DNA from: Vibrio nigripulchritudo ATCC 27043
GTDB lineage: Bacteria; Pseudomonadota; Gammaproteobacteria; Enterobacterales; Vibrionaceae
Direction: 5' to 3'
NCBI RefSeq assembly: GCF_000222685.1
Contig: NZ_AFWJ01000001.1
Location: 1-64,000 of the forward strand
DNA length: 64,000 nt
Shown in pieces: positions 39,054-48,831 of the stretch; the stretch's first letter is position 1, and each line of letters opens with the position of its first letter. Under the pieces are notes generated by a model. The model worked only from the letters and a program-made list of their open reading frames with translations, was not told the origin of the DNA and did not search any database. Made by a program: the position numbers and the translations under genes.

Positions 39054-40424
39054 TTACCTTACAACAAGATAAAGCGTTCTGTCCCCACGTTGAATATTGA
39101 GGGCTAACACACTTGGGTTATCTTCCAGGATAGTTCTTAGCTGACCAAGATTTTTAACGCGTGTACGGTTAACGCCAATAATGATGTCACCTTCTTTTAG
39201 CTGATAAGCATCGGCAGGTGAACCTTTTTCTACTTTGGTGACTTTCACACCTTGCAGATCGTTACTGGCATCCGTATTGGATAACTCGGCTCCTGTTAGG
39301 CCTTCATGCAACTTATCTGCACGAGTTTTAGTGTCACCAGCTTCTTGCAGAGTTGCATCAAATGTTTTGTTCTTTCCGTCACGAATAACACCAATGGTGA
39401 TCTCGCGACCCGCTCCCAACGTAGCGATTTTGGCGCGTAATTCGCTGAAGGTGCTTATGGACTTACCGTTAAGCGAAACGATAATGTCGCCTGCTTGCAA
39501 GCCAGCTTCATCCGCTGCACTGTCTGGCACTACCTGACTTACGAATGCCCCTTTAATCGACTCATAACCAAGAGCTTCAGCAAGCTCAGAGGTGATTTCA
39601 CTGCCTTGTACTCCCAACAGACCACGCTTAACCTCACCAAACTCAAGAATCTGACCTGTTAGGTTTTTCATCATGTTGGAAGGAATGGCAAATCCAATAC
39701 CCACGTTGCCACCATTAGGTCCAAGGATCGCGGTGTTGATACCGATCAGTTCGCCATTCAGGTTGACGAGGGCACCACCGGAGTTACCACTGTTAATGGC
39801 TGCGTCGGTTTGGATGAAGTTCTCAAAGTTTTGCACGTTGAGCCCGGAACGACCCAGCGCAGATACTATGCCCGAAGTCACGGTCTGACCTAGACCGAAT
39901 GGGTTACCGATGGCGACCGTGAAATCACCGACTCGAAGTTTATCTGAATCAGCAATAGCAATTTCGGTTAGGCTTTCAGCCTTTTCCAACTTCAGAAGTG
40001 CCACGTCAGACATTTCATCTCCACCGATGAGTTCTGCGTCGTATTCACGACCATCGTGTAACTGGACACGAATTTCGTCTGCGCCTTTAATCACGTGATA
40101 GTTGGTAACAATGTGACCTTTTCCGGCGTCTATAACAACACCAGAGCCCAAGCCACGGAATGGACGTTCTTGCACCTGTTCCGCTGGGAAATCAGGTCCA
40201 AAAAAGAATCGGAATGCTTCAGGTACGCGCTGAGTCGCAACCTGCTTGCCTTCAACCGCAATGCTGACAACCGCTGGGGTTACTTTTTCCAGCATAGGGG
40301 CGAGGCTAGGTAACTGTTCACCACTTACGGCTGCAGGCAATGCCGCTGTTGCAGGTAGTGGTGCGATGATTGAACTTAAGCTTAATGTTAATGCACTTAA
40401 AACAAGCAAAGGTTTTTTCATCAT
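39054..40424 (-). CDS. degQ: Periplasmic serine protease/chaperone DegQ (Do/HtrA family)
   Basis: 456-residue HtrA protease. The signal peptide (KKPLLVLSALTLSLSS...PATAA) is followed by a protease domain with TNYHVIKG (His), MSDVALLKLE (Asp) and GNSGGALVN (Ser), and two PDZ domains (about 260-350 and 375-450). Length, the short LA loop (QVATQRVPEAFRFFFG) and position next to degS favour DegQ over DegP. GAGGAG is 4 bases before the first ATG and 7 before the second (M2), so the second is also possible. The DegQ-DegS pair order is conserved in enterobacteria and vibrios. Confidence 0.94.
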   Translation of the reverse strand: MMKKPLLVLSALTLSLSSIIAPLPATAALPAAVSGEQLPSLAPMLEKVTPAVVSIAVEGKQVATQRVPEAFRFFFGPDFPAEQVQERPFRGLGSGVVIDAGKGHIVTNYHVIKGADEIRVQLHDGREYDAELIGGDEMSDVALLKLEKAESLTEIAIADSDKLRVGDFTVAIGNPFGLGQTVTSGIVSALGRSGLNVQNFENFIQTDAAINSGNSGGALVNLNGELIGINTAILGPNGGNVGIGFAIPSNMMKNLTGQILEFGEVKRGLLGVQGSEITSELAEALGYESIKGAFVSQVVPDSAADEAGLQAGDIIVSLNGKSISTFSELRAKIATLGAGREITIGVIRDGKNKTFDATLQEAGDTKTRADKLHEGLTGAELSNTDASNDLQGVKVTKVEKGSPADAYQLKEGDIIIGVNRTRVKNLGQLRTILEDNPSVLALNIQRGDRTLYLVVR

Positions 40425-40505
40425 AAGGCTCCTCTTTGATAGGTGAAGATTATGACTCAGTAACCTAGATAAAGTTCAATCATCGATTTTTCAAGTATGG
40501 AAGAA

Positions 40506-40952
40506 CTAAGAAACCTTCTCTGCGGGCTCAGCCGCTGGTGAGTTAACGATTTCTTTCTCTTTATCCTTCAAAAGCCCTGTCGCTCCATGAGCATAATCTT
40601 TTGGTTGTTGCTGATCATCAGACTCAGGAACAGGCGCTTCTTCAGTATGTTGAGCGATTTTCTTCACAAACGGGTTGTCTTGCTCCGGCACACTAGGCAA
40701 TAACTCGGTTGAGGTTTTCGCCATGTGCTGGTACAGCTTGGTGTAGTCTTTTCCTAGCACATCCAACATTTCGGCGGTTTGAGCAAAGTGGTCCGCCAAT
40801 TCTTGTCTTTGTTGCTCCAATTCAAACTTGGACTTTTCCAGTTCCTTCTGAATGGACTTCTGTTTATTAGCGTCAGGTGTCATGAGTTTTGCCAGAAAAT
40901 AACCGGCAATCAATCCGATCACAATCCCAATGACAATGTACATCCCAGGCAT
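40506..40952 (-). CDS. zapG: Z-ring-associated protein ZapG (YhcB, DUF1043)
   Basis: 148-residue bitopic protein. An N-terminal membrane helix (about 4-22, GMYIVIGIVIGLIAGYFL) is followed by a coiled coil (about 30-80, KSIQKELEKSKFELEQQRQE) and a low-complexity Pro/Glu-rich tail. It fits the DUF1043 family, which in E. coli (YhcB) links cell division and envelope growth. It lies between degQ and the divergent zapE. Confidence 0.88.
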   Translation of the reverse strand: MPGMYIVIGIVIGLIAGYFLAKLMTPDANKQKSIQKELEKSKFELEQQRQELADHFAQTAEMLDVLGKDYTKLYQHMAKTSTELLPSVPEQDNPFVKKIAQHTEEAPVPESDDQQQPKDYAHGATGLLKDKEKEIVNSPAAEPAEKVS

Positions 40953-41159
40953 AAGTGCTCCTTTATCATCGTTACAGTTGGCTGTGTTTTTTGTATGTAG
41001 TCTGGTGAGTTGTGGCGTAGAGACGCCTAAAATACACGCAGTTATGTTATTGGTGTGTTACACAACCGAAGGCTCATGGTACTATGAGTTCAGAATACGA
41101 TAAAGAAAAAGCGTCCTCTGTTTGTCCCGATAATTCGACAGTTAGCTTTTTGTACGTCT

Positions 41160-41168
41160 TGCTATAAT
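41160..41168 (+). promoter_or_regulatory. Candidate extended -10 promoter of zapE
   Basis: TGcTATAAT, an extended -10 with a perfect hexamer; no good -35 at normal spacing. The predicted start near 41175 leaves a leader of about 43 bases. Confidence 0.6.
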
Positions 41169-41217
41169 CTTAATAATATCAACACCATTGATGCCCCAGG
41201 ACTGAATGTAGTTTCCA

Positions 41218-42321
41218 ATGACACCGAAACATAAATACCAACAAGATATAGAAAAAAACGGATTTTCCGTTGACCCTGCCCAACAGTTAGCGGTTGAAAA
41301 GCTGGATACCCTTTACCACCAGTTCCAAGACTATTTGAATGCGCCAGTGCAACCCATATCAACGTGGCAAAAGCTGATGGGGAAAAAGCCTCAGTCACCA
41401 GAGCCTCCAAAAGGGCTTTATTTCTGGGGAGGTGTCGGCAGAGGTAAAACTTATCTGATGGATACGTTTTATGAAGCCTTACCCGCGGAAAAGAAACTCA
41501 GAGTGCATTTTCACCGGTTTATGTATCGCGTGCACGACGAACTCAGGGCTTTAGGAGAGGTGTCTGATCCCTTGGAAAAAGTGGCTGATGTATTAAAAGC
41601 AGAGGCAGACATCATCTGCTTTGACGAATTTTTCGTTTCAGATATTACTGACGCCATGATTCTCGGGACTTTGATGCAGGCACTATTTGCCCGAAATGTT
41701 GTATTAGTAGCAACGTCCAATATTCCTCCTCATGACCTTTATCGCAACGGCTTACAACGTGCTCGTTTCTTACCAGCAATCGCATTAATTGAAAAAAATT
41801 GTGAAGTACTGAACGTAGACAGTGGCATTGATTATCGGCTCAGAACACTAGAACAAGCGGAAATCTTTCACTACCCATTGGATGAAGACGCCACGCTGAA
41901 TCTGAAAAAGTACTACCGACAACTGGTTGGAGACGGTCACAAAGAAGTTCTGAGTATTGAGGTGAATCACAGAGACGTGGCAGTTCTCAACTGTCATGAT
42001 GACGTACTAATGGCATCTTTTGAGCAGCTTTGTGAATCCATGAGAAGCCAGAATGACTACATCGAAATGTCCCGTGAATATCACACTGTTCTTTTGGCTG
42101 ATGTGAAGCAGATGGGTAAAACCAACGATGATGCAGCACGTCGTTTTATCGCGTTAGTGGATGAGTTTTATGAAAGAAACGTAAAACTCATCATTTCATC
42201 AGAAGTAGCACTCGAAGAACTGTACACAGAAGGGCATCTGAACTTTGAATTTAAACGTTGCCAGTCACGTCTAATTGAAATGCAAAGTCATGATTATTTA
42301 GCAAAAGAGCACTTACCTTAG
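41218..42321 (+). CDS. zapE: Cell-division ATPase ZapE
   Basis: 367-residue AAA+ family (AFG1-like) ATPase that associates with the FtsZ ring late in division or under stress in E. coli. Walker A is GGVGRGKTYLMD (about 70-81), Walker B IICFDEFFVSD, and sensor motifs include VATSNIPPHDLYRNGLQR. Length is standard (about 370). The start MTPKHKYQQDIEKNG is the only sensible one. It lies upstream of rplM as in E. coli, where zapE/yhcM also neighbours rplM. Confidence 0.94.
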   Translation: MTPKHKYQQDIEKNGFSVDPAQQLAVEKLDTLYHQFQDYLNAPVQPISTWQKLMGKKPQSPEPPKGLYFWGGVGRGKTYLMDTFYEALPAEKKLRVHFHRFMYRVHDELRALGEVSDPLEKVADVLKAEADIICFDEFFVSDITDAMILGTLMQALFARNVVLVATSNIPPHDLYRNGLQRARFLPAIALIEKNCEVLNVDSGIDYRLRTLEQAEIFHYPLDEDATLNLKKYYRQLVGDGHKEVLSIEVNHRDVAVLNCHDDVLMASFEQLCESMRSQNDYIEMSREYHTVLLADVKQMGKTNDDAARRFIALVDEFYERNVKLIISSEVALEELYTEGHLNFEFKRCQSRLIEMQSHDYLAKEHLP

Positions 42322-42416
42322 TCAGTAAAATACCTCAGTTCACGCACTTCCAATCGCAACGAGGAAAAAAATACGTTTTTTGGTGAAAAAAAGGTGATTT
42401 TTTCCTCACTCTTCTC

Positions 42417-42578
42417 TATAATCCTGCGACCTACCGTTACTGCAGGCCTCTGGCAACACAGAGATTGTAGCTAAGCCGAGGGTTATCAACACTCGAAGGG
42501 GTGCTTAATGAAGCCCTTAGACAGTGGGAGCAAGTCATTGTTCCTTAAGTGTAAATTTTTTAATAGGTAATTATTAGC
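42417..42578 (+). promoter_or_regulatory. rplM-rpsI promoter and long leader
   Basis: A perfect -10 TATAAT at 42417-42422, with a poor -35 region (GTGATT/TGATTT, 16-17 bases upstream). The transcript would have a leader of about 150 bases with several self-complementary segments, for example CTCTGG...CAGAG near 42448-42464 and ACTCGAAGGGGTGC to GAAGCCC at about 42490-42520. In E. coli L13 represses its own mRNA through a leader structure, so a similar autoregulatory element is plausible here. Confidence 0.6.
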
Positions 42579-43007
42579 ATGAAAACTTTCGTTGCTAAAC
42601 CAGAAACTGTAAAACGCGACTGGTATGTTGTAGACGCAGAGGGCAAAACTCTAGGTCGTCTAGCAAGTGAAATTGCATCTCGCCTACGTGGCAAGCATAA
42701 AGCTGAGTACACTCCTCACGTAGACACTGGTGATTACATCATCGTTGTTAACGCTGAGAAAGTTGCTGTTACTGGTAACAAAGCTAAGAACAAAATCTAC
42801 TACCGTCACTCTGAGTTCCCAGGTGGTCTAAAATCAATTTCTTTCGAAAAATTGATTGACCGTAAGCCTGAAATGGCTCTTGAGCTAGCGGTAAAAGGCA
42901 TGCTACCACGTGGTCCTCTTGGCCGTGCTATGTACCGTAAGCTGAAAGTTTACGCTGGCGCTGAGCACAACCATGTTGCTCAACAACCACAAGTACTAGA
43001 CATCTAA
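42579..43007 (+). CDS. rplM: 50S ribosomal protein L13
   Basis: 142-residue L13, the same length as in E. coli, an early-assembly protein on 23S rRNA. Family stretches: [47 protein letters not shown] and [18 protein letters not shown]. Strong codon bias. RBS TAGGTAATTATTAGC is weak by consensus (AGGT). rpsI follows in the same transcript. Confidence 0.98.
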   Translation: MKTFVAKPETVKRDWYVVDAEGKTLGRLASEIASRLRGKHKAEYTPHVDTGDYIIVVNAEKVAVTGNKAKNKIYYRHSEFPGGLKSISFEKLIDRKPEMALELAVKGMLPRGPLGRAMYRKLKVYAGAEHNHVAQQPQVLDI

Positions 43008-43022
43008 TCGGGGATTATGAAA

Positions 43023-43415
43023 ATGGCAGAGAACCAATACTACGGCACTGGCCGTCGCAAAAGCTCAGCAGCTCGTGTTTTCATCAAACCAGGCAGCGGC
43101 AACATCGTAATCAACAAGCGTAGCCTTGATGTTTACTTCGGTCGTGAAACTTCTCGCATGGTTGTTCGTCAGCCACTTGAGCTAGTTGAACTGACTGAAA
43201 AGCTAGACCTATACATCACTGTTTCAGGTGGTGGTATCTCTGGTCAAGCTGGCGCGATCCGTCACGGTATCACTCGCGCTCTTATGGAGTACGATGAGTC
43301 TCTACGTCCTGCTCTACGTGCAGCTGGCTACGTTACGCGTGACGCTCGTTGCGTTGAACGTAAGAAAGTTGGTCTACGTAAAGCACGTCGTCGTCCACAA
43401 TTCTCTAAGCGTTAA
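43023..43415 (+). CDS. rpsI: 30S ribosomal protein S9
   Basis: 130-residue S9, with the C-terminal SKR tail that reaches the P-site tRNA. Starts [20 protein letters not shown] as in E. coli. Two ATGs are close: 43017 and 43023. The second matches the family and lies 9 bases after GGGGAT, so it is used. Codon bias is strong; it is 15 bases downstream of rplM. Confidence 0.97.
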   Translation: MAENQYYGTGRRKSSAARVFIKPGSGNIVINKRSLDVYFGRETSRMVVRQPLELVELTEKLDLYITVSGGGISGQAGAIRHGITRALMEYDESLRPALRAAGYVTRDARCVERKKVGLRKARRRPQFSKR

Positions 43416-43470
43416 TCTTTCGTTATTTCGAAAGACATCGCTCCAGTTTTTACTGGATTGTGGTCCAAAA

Positions 43471-43496
43471 GCTCGGCATTTTTGCCGGGCTTTTTT
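43471..43496 (+). terminator. rplM-rpsI terminator
   Basis: Stem GCTCGGC / GCCGGGC (43471-43477 and 43484-43490, one G-U pair) with 6-base loop and six T after it. From 43497 to 43750 I see only the petABC promoter region, without a clear promoter match. Confidence 0.9.
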
Positions 43497-43750
43497 GTTT
43501 GTTTTCATTTACCTAACTCCTTGTAACTCTTCCTTCTTCCACCACATTTCTCCTATAACCCCATCTTTTGTGATGTAATCGCCACTTTCGGTGACGTATG
43601 TTACGAAAAAGTAGTATTACCTTGTCAAAAAGTAGGGTTTTATTTATCATTTCTTAAGCAAATAAGTATAAAAAACGCGTAATTTTTAGCCATGCTCTGT
43701 TGGAAGTCGGAAAAATAATAAGACACAGGGAGCAAATGGGAGAATGTTGG

Positions 43751-44344
43751 ATGAGCAATGCGCCTATAAATAACGGACGCCGGCGTTTCCTGACAGCCAC
43801 AACTGCAGTTGTGGGCGCTGTTGGTGGGATCGCGGTCGCCGTTCCTTTCATTAAATCTTGGAACCCTAGTGCAAAAGCCAAAGCTGCCGGTGCTCCTGTA
43901 GAGGTCGAAATCGGTAAGCTGGAAGAAGGACAAATGGTTCGCGTTGAGTGGCGAGGCAAGCCTGTTTGGGTGGTCCGTCGTGCTAGCTCAGTCGTAGAAG
44001 AACTTAAGAATCTGGATGGTCAACTTCGTGATCCTGCTTCGGCAGAAGAGCAGCAACCTGCCTATGCACAAAATGCCTACCGTTCGATAAAACCTGAGTA
44101 CTTCGTTGCCGTGGGCATCTGTACTCACTTAGGTTGTTCGCCTACTTACCTTCCTGATACTTTCGGAGAGCAAGTTCAGGGCGTGAAATCTGGATTTTTC
44201 TGTCCTTGTCATGGTTCGAAATTCGACATGGCAGGTCGTGTTTTCCAAAGCGTACCAGCACCGTTGAACTTGGTTGTTCCTGAGCATATGTACCTGAGTG
44301 ACACCAAAATCCTCATCGGGGTAGATGAAGGAGGGGAAGCCTAA
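43751..44344 (+). CDS. petA: Ubiquinol-cytochrome c reductase Rieske iron-sulfur subunit
   Basis: 197-residue Rieske protein of the bc1 complex. It has a twin-arginine-type N-terminus (GRRRFLTATTA) and a membrane anchor (about 15-35). The [2Fe-2S] boxes are CTHLGC (C124, H126, C129) and CPCHGS (C151, C153, H154). The start at 43751 is chosen over 43700 because GGAGA precedes it at 7 bases and it gives a clean Tat signal. It overlaps petB by one base (TAATG). Confidence 0.95.
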   Translation: MSNAPINNGRRRFLTATTAVVGAVGGIAVAVPFIKSWNPSAKAKAAGAPVEVEIGKLEEGQMVRVEWRGKPVWVVRRASSVVEELKNLDGQLRDPASAEEQQPAYAQNAYRSIKPEYFVAVGICTHLGCSPTYLPDTFGEQVQGVKSGFFCPCHGSKFDMAGRVFQSVPAPLNLVVPEHMYLSDTKILIGVDEGGEA

Positions 44345-45609
44345 TGCAAGCGATACTTGACTGGGTGGAAAAACGCCTGCCCGCAATGAATGCTTATAAG
44401 AAGCACCTTTCTGAATACCCAATGCCTAAGAACTTCAATTTTTGGTACCTTTTCGGTTCTTTGGCAATGCTGGTGTTGGTCAATCAGATCCTGACGGGTA
44501 TCTGGCTGACAATGAACTACGTTCCTTCTGGTGATGGTGCGTTTGCCTCCATTGAATACATCATGCGTGATGTGGAATACGGTTGGTTACTCCGTTATAT
44601 GCACTCAACCGGCGCTTCTGCATTCTTCGTTGTTGTGTATCTACACATGTTCCGTGGTCTGATTTACGGCTCTTACCAGAAGCCACGTGAATTATTGTGG
44701 ATCTTCGGGATGTTAATCTTCCTGGTGTTAATGGCAGAAGCCTTTATGGGTTACCTCCTACCATGGGGTCAGATGTCATACTGGGGTGCGCAGGTAATCA
44801 TTTCACTATTTGGTGCAATTCCTGTAATTGGTGATGACCTGACACTGTGGATTCGTGGTGACTATGTTATCTCAGGCGCAACACTGAACCGATTCTTCGC
44901 GCTTCACGTTATCGCGCTTCCTATCGTATTACTGCTTTTGGTTGTTTTGCACGTATTGGCACTGCACGAAGTGGGCTCCAATAACCCAGATGGTATTGAG
45001 ACTAAACTTCCAAAAGGCACCATGGGTGATGATTACAAAACCCAGTTCAAGTTCCACGATTACTACAGTAAGAAATATGACATCATCGATTCCATTCCAT
45101 TCCATCCTTATGGAACGGTGAAAGATCTGGTAGGGGTCGCTGGGTTCTTGTTCTTATTCTGCTACGTGTTGTTCTTCAACCCAGAAATGGGAGGTTACTT
45201 CCTTGAGCCGCCTAACTTTGAAGCTGCGAACCCGCTGAAAACACCTGAGCATATCGCGCCAGTTTGGTACTTCACTCCGTTCTATGCAATTTTGCGTGCG
45301 GTTCCAGACAAACTCCTTGGTGTAGTAGCCATGGGGGCTTCAATTGCAGTGTTGTTTGTCCTGCCTTGGCTGGATCGCTGTAAAGTTCGCTCTTACCGTT
45401 ACCGCAGCAAGTTCCACTTGTTCAATATCATTCAGTTCACCATCAGCTTTATTGCGCTGGGTATTTTGGGGGCGTTGCCAGCAACTCCTACCTACACATT
45501 GCTCGCGCAGATCTTTAGCTTGTGTTACTTCATGTTCTTCGTATTACTGTACTTCTACAGCAAAAACGAAGCCACGAAACCTTTACCAGAGAGGGTGACA
45601 TTCAAATGA
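44344..45609 (+). CDS. petB: Cytochrome b subunit of the bc1 complex
   Basis: 421-residue full-length cytochrome b (b6 and subunit-IV parts fused), about 8-9 membrane helices, with paired heme-ligating histidines (RYMHSTGASAFF, YLHMFRGLIYG, HVIALPIVLLLLVVLHVLALH). The Qo-site motif is PEMGGYFLEPPNF ... PEHIAPVWYFTPFYAILR, containing the PEWY-type stretch. It overlaps petC by four bases (ATGA). Confidence 0.96.
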   Translation: MQAILDWVEKRLPAMNAYKKHLSEYPMPKNFNFWYLFGSLAMLVLVNQILTGIWLTMNYVPSGDGAFASIEYIMRDVEYGWLLRYMHSTGASAFFVVVYLHMFRGLIYGSYQKPRELLWIFGMLIFLVLMAEAFMGYLLPWGQMSYWGAQVIISLFGAIPVIGDDLTLWIRGDYVISGATLNRFFALHVIALPIVLLLLVVLHVLALHEVGSNNPDGIETKLPKGTMGDDYKTQFKFHDYYSKKYDIIDSIPFHPYGTVKDLVGVAGFLFLFCYVLFFNPEMGGYFLEPPNFEAANPLKTPEHIAPVWYFTPFYAILRAVPDKLLGVVAMGASIAVLFVLPWLDRCKVRSYRYRSKFHLFNIIQFTISFIALGILGALPATPTYTLLAQIFSLCYFMFFVLLYFYSKNEATKPLPERVTFK

Positions 45610-46343
45610 AAAAGTGGATTGTAATGCTTTTTGCACTGTTGCCGTCTTTAGCCATGGCTGCAGGAGCAAACGTACCTTTAGATAAAGCAAACAATGATTT
45701 ATCCGATCAGGCGTCACTACAAAATGGTGCCAAGCTGTTCATGAACTATTGTTTTGGCTGTCACTCAGCGCAATATCAGCGCTATGAGCGTGTCGCAACA
45801 GATTTAGGGATTCCTATTGAGCTGATGAAAGAGCACTTAATTTTTGACCCTGAGGTAAAAGTCGGTTCTTTGATGGAAAACTCTATTCCAGATAAGCAGG
45901 CAGGAAACTGGTTTGGTGCGCCGCCACCAGATCTGACTCTGGTAGCTCGTGTTCGTGGTGCGGATTGGCTATACACATACCTTCGCTCATTCTATGCAGA
46001 CCCATCCAGACCATTTGGCGTGAACAATGTCGTGTTCCCAAGTGTCGGTATGCCTCATGTGTTGGAAGAGCTTCAAGGCATTCCAACTGCTATCTACGAA
46101 ACCAAAGTTGTCGATGGTGAAGAAAAACAAGTTGTTGTAGGCATCGAAACGGACGGGCGAGGTGAGCTTAGCCCGACGGAATATGACAGTGCGGTTCGAG
46201 ATTTGGTTAACTTCTTAGAATACTCCGGGGACCCAGTAAAACTGGAGCGCCACACGATGGGATGGTGGGTCATGGCATTCCTTGTCCTGTTGACTATTGT
46301 GGTGGTATTCCTCAAGAAAGAGTATTGGCGTGATGTTCACTAA
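45606..46343 (+). CDS. petC: Cytochrome c1 subunit of the bc1 complex
   Basis: 245-residue cytochrome c1. The signal peptide (KKWIVMLFALLPSLAMA) and heme motif CFGCH (C49, C52, H53) lie at the N-terminus, a Met ligand region follows, and a C-terminal membrane anchor is at about 222-240 (MGWWVMAFLVLLTIVVVFL). The start at 45606 overlaps the petB stop; a longer frame from 45522 lies within petB and is rejected. petABC delivers electrons from ubiquinol to cytochrome c. Confidence 0.95.
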   Translation: MKKWIVMLFALLPSLAMAAGANVPLDKANNDLSDQASLQNGAKLFMNYCFGCHSAQYQRYERVATDLGIPIELMKEHLIFDPEVKVGSLMENSIPDKQAGNWFGAPPPDLTLVARVRGADWLYTYLRSFYADPSRPFGVNNVVFPSVGMPHVLEELQGIPTAIYETKVVDGEEKQVVVGIETDGRGELSPTEYDSAVRDLVNFLEYSGDPVKLERHTMGWWVMAFLVLLTIVVVFLKKEYWRDVH

Positions 46344-46374
46344 TCGTGCTATCATACATCGCTAATTTTTCTAC

Positions 46375-46406
46375 AATGGAGGCCGTTAGCCTCCATTGCT
46401 TTTTTT
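46375..46406 (+). terminator. petABC terminator
   Basis: Stem AATGGAGGC / GCCTCCATT (46375-46383 and 46389-46397) with 5-base loop, followed by GC and seven T. The stem also lies just before the sspA RBS. Confidence 0.88.
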
Positions 46407-46431
46407 ATATTTAAGTGTGCTGGAGGGCTCA

Positions 46432-47067
46432 ATGGCTGTAGCTGCCAATAAACGTTCCGTGATGACTCTATTTTCTAGTGCTTCTGACATGTACAGCCAC
46501 CAGGTTCGTATTGTTCTGGCTGAGAAAGGGGTGAGTTTCGAAGTTGAACTGGTTGATGAAGCAAACTTACCAAGTGAGCTTATCGAACTTAACCCTTACA
46601 AGACGGTTCCAACGCTGGTAGACCGTGAACTAGCACTGTATAACTCCAAGATTATCATGGAGTATCTGGACGAGCGTTTTCCGCACCCGCCACTGATGCC
46701 TGTATACCCTGTTGCTCGTGGTAACAGCCGACTAATGATGTTCCGTATTGAGAACAACTGGTATTCACTGGCTGAAAAGGTCCAGAAAGGTAACGCGGAA
46801 GAAGCTGAGTCTGCACGAACGAAACTGCGTAATGACTTACTGACACTAGCGCCAATCTTTGCTGAATACGAATACTTCATGAGTGAAGAGTTCAGCCTGA
46901 TTGACTGCTACTTAGCTCCACTATTGTGGCGTTTGCCTGTGCTTGGTATCGACTTGATCGGTCCTGGTTCTAAAGAATTGAAAGTGTACATGAACCGTGT
47001 ATTTGAACGTGATTCTTTCCTAGCTTCTCTAACAGAAGCTGAGCGTGAGATGCGTCTGGCTCGTTAA
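46432..47067 (+). CDS. sspA: Stringent starvation protein A
   Basis: 211-residue GST-fold protein that binds RNA polymerase and counters H-NS-type silencing in E. coli under starvation. It has an N-terminal thioredoxin-like domain (MTLFSSASDMYSHQVRIVLAEKG, NPYKTVPTLVDR) and a C-terminal helical GST domain (EYEYFMSEEFSLIDCYLAPLLWRL). The start at 46432 is preceded by GGAGGG. The stop overlaps the sspB start by one base. Confidence 0.95.
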   Translation: MAVAANKRSVMTLFSSASDMYSHQVRIVLAEKGVSFEVELVDEANLPSELIELNPYKTVPTLVDRELALYNSKIIMEYLDERFPHPPLMPVYPVARGNSRLMMFRIENNWYSLAEKVQKGNAEEAESARTKLRNDLLTLAPIFAEYEYFMSEEFSLIDCYLAPLLWRLPVLGIDLIGPGSKELKVYMNRVFERDSFLASLTEAEREMRLAR

Positions 47068-47558
47068 TGGATATTGAGAAAATGACACCTCGCCGCCCTT
47101 ATCTGGTGCGTGCGTTTTATGAGTGGTTGGTCGATAACGATCTTACTCCTCACTTGGTAGTGGATGCCACTTTACCGGGTGTCCGTGTTCCGCAGGAGTT
47201 TATTCAAGATGGTCAAATTATCTTGAATATTGCCCCTCGCGCAGTGGGTAACCTGGAAATGGGTAATGACGCGATAACGTTCAATGCCCGTTTTGGTGGT
47301 CGTCCGCATTCTGTGATAGCTCCTCTTTATGCCGTTCATGCCATTTATGCGCGTGAAAATGGTGCGGGCACCATGTTCGAACCTGAAGAGGGCTACATGG
47401 AAGTCGAAGAGAGCGATCTTGAAGAAACTGTGGCAACTGTGACAGAAGAAGTCAGCTTCGATGTCTTCGACAGTGAGCCTGAAGTGGAAGACGCAGAACC
47501 AGAGGAAGAGGCTCCGTCCAGACCGAAAGGGCGCCCTAGTTTACGAGTGGTTAAGTAG
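47067..47558 (+). CDS. sspB: ClpXP adaptor SspB
   Basis: 163-residue adaptor that delivers ssrA-tagged proteins and RseA fragments to ClpXP. A folded substrate-binding domain (about 1-112: TPRRPYLVRAFYEWLVDN, FNARFGGRPHSVI) is followed by an acidic flexible linker and the ClpX-binding tail RPSLRVVK, which matches the E. coli XB motif RPALRVVK. It overlaps sspA by one base and is co-translated with it. Confidence 0.96.
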   Translation: MDIEKMTPRRPYLVRAFYEWLVDNDLTPHLVVDATLPGVRVPQEFIQDGQIILNIAPRAVGNLEMGNDAITFNARFGGRPHSVIAPLYAVHAIYARENGAGTMFEPEEGYMEVEESDLEETVATVTEEVSFDVFDSEPEVEDAEPEEEAPSRPKGRPSLRVVK

Positions 47559-47580
47559 ATTTTCTCTATCGTAGAATCTA

Positions 47581-47608
47581 AAAAGCAGCGACAAGTCGCT
47601 GCTTTTTT
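47581..47608. terminator. Bidirectional terminator between sspB and dolP
   Basis: Perfect stem AAAAGCAGCGAC / GTCGCTGCTTTT (47581-47592 and 47595-47606), 2-base core, A-run before and T-run after. Confidence 0.93.
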
Positions 47609-47620
47609 GTTTCCGCCAGA

Positions 47621-48202
47621 CTACTGTGATTGAGCTTGAGGCTGCGAGATTTCAAAAGCTCTAATCACCTGCTTAACTCCCGAAATGTTTCGAGCGATGT
47701 CGGTGGCTAGATCCGCTTGTTCAGGCGTGACATAGCCCAACAGGAAAACCTCGCCATCCTCAGTGATAACTTTGATCTTTACGGTGGTTAAGTCTTCATT
47801 GGCAATCAGGCTGGTTTTCACTTTTGTGGTGATCCAGCTGTCATGAGTAATGGTTTGAAGATCCAGCAGTGGTCTTACTCTAAGTTGGTTTGAGACACTC
47901 TGTACACCTTCAACCTGATTGACCTGGCTACCAAATTGCTGTTTGTACTCTTCGGTTACTGCCTGACCAATTAAAATCACTTTACCGCGAAACGACGTTG
48001 CAGTTGCTTTTACGTTTCCAGTGAAAGGGGCTTTGTTGCCAAGACCCGCAACTTCAAACTCAAGCTGACTGTCTTGCCACTGCTCTTTAGTAGTTCGGGT
48101 GTCGGTGACAATATTTGCTGTTGTCGCAGCGCCAGCGACAAGCAAACCAGCACAACCCGTCAGGCTGAGACTGCACGCAGCAGCCAAAATCCATTTCTTC
48201 AT
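47621..48202 (-). CDS. dolP: Outer-membrane lipoprotein DolP (YraP), BON domains
   Basis: 193-residue lipoprotein. The signal peptide MKKWILAAACSLSLTGCAG has the lipobox LTGC, cutting before C17. Two BON domains follow (about 45-110 and 115-185), the DolP division- and outer-membrane-integrity layout. The start at 48202 is chosen over 48220. It lies downstream of diaA on the minus strand (lpoA-yraN-diaA-dolP), matching the E. coli order. Confidence 0.93.
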   Translation of the reverse strand: MKKWILAAACSLSLTGCAGLLVAGAATTANIVTDTRTTKEQWQDSQLEFEVAGLGNKAPFTGNVKATATSFRGKVILIGQAVTEEYKQQFGSQVNQVEGVQSVSNQLRVRPLLDLQTITHDSWITTKVKTSLIANEDLTTVKIKVITEDGEVFLLGYVTPEQADLATDIARNISGVKQVIRAFEISQPQAQSQ

Positions 48203-48237
48203 TTTGCGTACCTCTAGCAAGCCTCTAATTGGTTCCC

Positions 48238-48831
<594 letters not shown>

